5,159 bases of DNA from contig DATKEG010000188.1 in the NCBI GenBank assembly GCA_035544515.1, positions 1-5,159 of the forward strand. Reading direction: 5' to 3'. Shown in pieces: positions 3,799-5,159 of this stretch (positions within the stretch are counted from its first letter, which is position 1; every line of letters begins with the position of its first letter). The stretch is from DATKEG01 sp035544515. Its GTDB lineage: Bacteria > Acidobacteriota > Vicinamibacteria > Fen-336. Below the pieces are notes generated by a model. It was not told the DNA's origin. It did no database searches and saw only the letters and a list, made by a program, of their open reading frames with translations. Position numbers and translations under genes: made by a program.

Positions 3799-5159
3799 AT
3801 GGTCCTCGCGCTCGCGCTCCTGTTGGCCTCGTCCGGTCCGGCGGGGTCGCCCCAGGCGCTGTGGGACCTGTGGCCCGCCGCCCGCGCCGTGGAGACGCCC
3901 GCGCCGTGCCTGAGGCCCGCCGACCTGGCCGGGGCGCTCCAGGCGCTCGGCGCCGCGCATCCCGGCCACCTGACGCTCGAGGAGGTCGGCCGCTCGTTCG
4001 AGGGCCGGCCCATCCACCTGCTGAAGGTCGGCCGCGGCCGCCGCCACGTCCTGCTGTGGTCGCAGATGCACGGCGACGAGCCCTCGGCCACGCCGGCCCT
4101 GCTCGACGTGGCGCGCTACCTGGCGACCGCGGACGGGCCGGCGGTCCGCCGCGTGCTCGACGAGCTGACGCTCCTGATGGTGCCGATGCTCAACCCGGAC
4201 GGCGCGGAGCGGTATGAGCGCCGCAACGCCCAGGCGATCGACGTCAACCGCGACGCGCTCAGCCTGGCCACCCCGGAGGGCCACCTCCTGAAGCAGCTCC
4301 GTGACCGGTACCGGCCGGTGCTCGGCTTCAACCTCCACGACCAGAACCGCCGCACGGCCGTGGGCGATACCGGCGCGCTGGCCACGATCGCGCTCCTCGC
4401 GGTCGCCGGCGACCCGGAGGGCACCGTCACGCCGGGCCGGCTCCGGGCACGGCGGGTCTGTTCGGCGCTGGTGGCCGCGCTCTCGCCCCTGGTGCCGGGC
4501 GGCCTCGCCCGCTACGACGAGGACTGGAGCCCGCGCGCGTTCGGCGACAACCTCACGGCGTGGGGCACGCCCGTGGTCCTGATCGAGAGCGGCGGGCTGC
4601 CGCCCGCGCTGCCCCTGGCGGACCTGACGCGCTTGAACTTCGTCGGCCTGGTCACGGCGCTCGTGGCCCTGGCCCAAGACGACGCGCAGCGGCACGACCC
4701 CTCCGCCTACGAAGCGCTGCGGCGCAACCAGACCAACGTCTGGTTCGACGTCGTCCTGCGCGGGGGGGAGGTCGTCCAGCCCGACACGCCGCGGCCCTAT
4801 CGCGCGGACGTCGCGTTCGACCGCCGCACCTCGGACCAGTTCCGCGCCGGCTGCGCGCCGGAGCCCACGGGCTCGCGGATCGCCGAGATCGGCGACGCCC
4901 GCTTCGCCGGCGCGGGGGAGGTCCTGGAGGCGGCCGGCACCGTCATCGTGCCGGCGTTCGTCGGGTCGGTGGAGGGCCTCGGCGCGCGGGCGTGGCTGAC
5001 GGCGGAGGCGCTGCGGGCCATCGGTGGCCTCGGCGTAGCGACGGTGCGGTGGCACGTGGCGGCCGCCGACGCGCCGGCCGCGTCCGCCCACGCGGCCGAC
5101 GTCGCCGCCGCCGGGCTCCCGGTGCTCGTGCCCACGGCGTCGGACGAGCCGCCGTCGCT
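3799..5159 (+). CDS. Exported M14 zinc carboxypeptidase with amidohydrolase-like C-terminal region (runs off right edge)
   Basis: The frame is open for 453 codons to the window end. A hydrophobic start (MVLALALLLASS) followed by GPAGS looks like a signal peptide, though it lacks the usual positive n-region. The M14 domain has the zinc ligands HGDE (H91, E94) and LHDQ (H180), the substrate-binding NPDG (132-135) and NR (N150, R151), and LIESGG with the catalytic E263, so it should be an active metallopeptidase removing C-terminal residues or cleaving peptidoglycan peptides outside the cytoplasm. From about 315 the protein changes: FDVVLRGGEVV (316-326), RADVAF, RIAEIGD (360-366) and EAAGTVIVPAFV (377-388) follow the N-terminal sandwich pattern of amidohydrolases, but the HxH motif that should come next is absent (V391, G393). 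No in-frame start lies between the upstream stop (3751) and this ATG. The right-hand end and total length are not visible. Confidence 0.88.
   Translation, partial: MVLALALLLASSGPAGSPQALWDLWPAARAVETPAPCLRPADLAGALQALGAAHPGHLTLEEVGRSFEGRPIHLLKVGRGRRHVLLWSQMHGDEPSATPALLDVARYLATADGPAVRRVLDELTLLMVPMLNPDGAERYERRNAQAIDVNRDALSLATPEGHLLKQLRDRYRPVLGFNLHDQNRRTAVGDTGALATIALLAVAGDPEGTVTPGRLRARRVCSALVAALSPLVPGGLARYDEDWSPRAFGDNLTAWGTPVVLIESGGLPPALPLADLTRLNFVGLVTALVALAQDDAQRHDPSAYEALRRNQTNVWFDVVLRGGEVVQPDTPRPYRADVAFDRRTSDQFRAGCAPEPTGSRIAEIGDARFAGAGEVLEAAGTVIVPAFVGSVEGLGARAWLTAEALRAIGGLGVATVRWHVAAADAPAASAHAADVAAAGLPVLVPTASDEPPS

Noticed and set aside
2913..4091. A 392-codon minus-strand open frame
   Set aside because: It runs through the tRNA-Leu gene, the UUCG hairpin and the antisense of the Kbp-like gene; no protein family pattern.
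3766..5091. A 441-codon open frame on the minus strand opposite the M14 peptidase gene
   Set aside because: It is rich in Arg/Gly/Ala/His with no recognisable motif; the plus-strand frame holds a complete M14 active site. Long antisense frames are expected in DNA this GC-rich.

Overview
The window is a stretch of very GC-rich bacterial chromosome with dense, mostly housekeeping gene content. The Kbp-type BON-LysM protein, PilZ protein, MazG, RNase D and an exported M14 peptidase, together with strong G/C bias at third codon positions, suggest a high-GC Gram-negative-type soil or sediment lineage (for example Rokubacteria/Methylomirabilota or a myxobacterium-like group). That placement is inference from gene types and composition only. 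I see no insertion sequence, phage gene, CRISPR array or integrase.

Layout, left to right. (1) A minus-strand pair, mazG followed by an RNase D-type exonuclease that runs off the left edge; the two share a GTGA stop/start overlap and should be translationally coupled. (2) A 73-bp divergent promoter region, then a plus-strand PhzF-family isomerase/epimerase-like gene. (3) A 49-bp convergent gap with nested inverted repeats, a candidate bidirectional terminator, facing a minus-strand tandem-PilZ protein. (4) A 162-bp divergent gap with a leader hairpin and a strong Shine-Dalgarno, then a plus-strand BON-LysM protein resembling E. coli Kbp (YgaU). (5) A strong UUCG-capped hairpin and about 220 bp of hairpin-rich non-coding DNA. 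(6) A minus-strand tRNA-Leu(CAA) with encoded CCA. (7) A short divergent promoter region with a perfect GTTTAC-G-GTAAAC palindrome. (8) A plus-strand exported M14 zinc carboxypeptidase, open through the right edge, whose C-terminal part resembles the N-terminal sandwich of amidohydrolases but without the HxH metal motif.

Functionally, MazG (NTP pyrophosphohydrolase) and RNase D (3' RNA trimming) form one nucleotide/RNA maintenance unit. PilZ and Kbp-like genes are divergent neighbours that could share control. The others look like independent single-gene units.

Two things stand out. At three genes (mazG, phzF-like, M14 peptidase) a -10-like hexamer ends only 6-8 nt before the ATG, predicting leaderless or near-leaderless mRNAs, whereas the Kbp-like gene has a classical Shine-Dalgarno. 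The M14/amidohydrolase-like fusion and a Ser-to-Met change in the PhzF active-site motif also deserve a look. I do not see a clearly new multi-gene system here.
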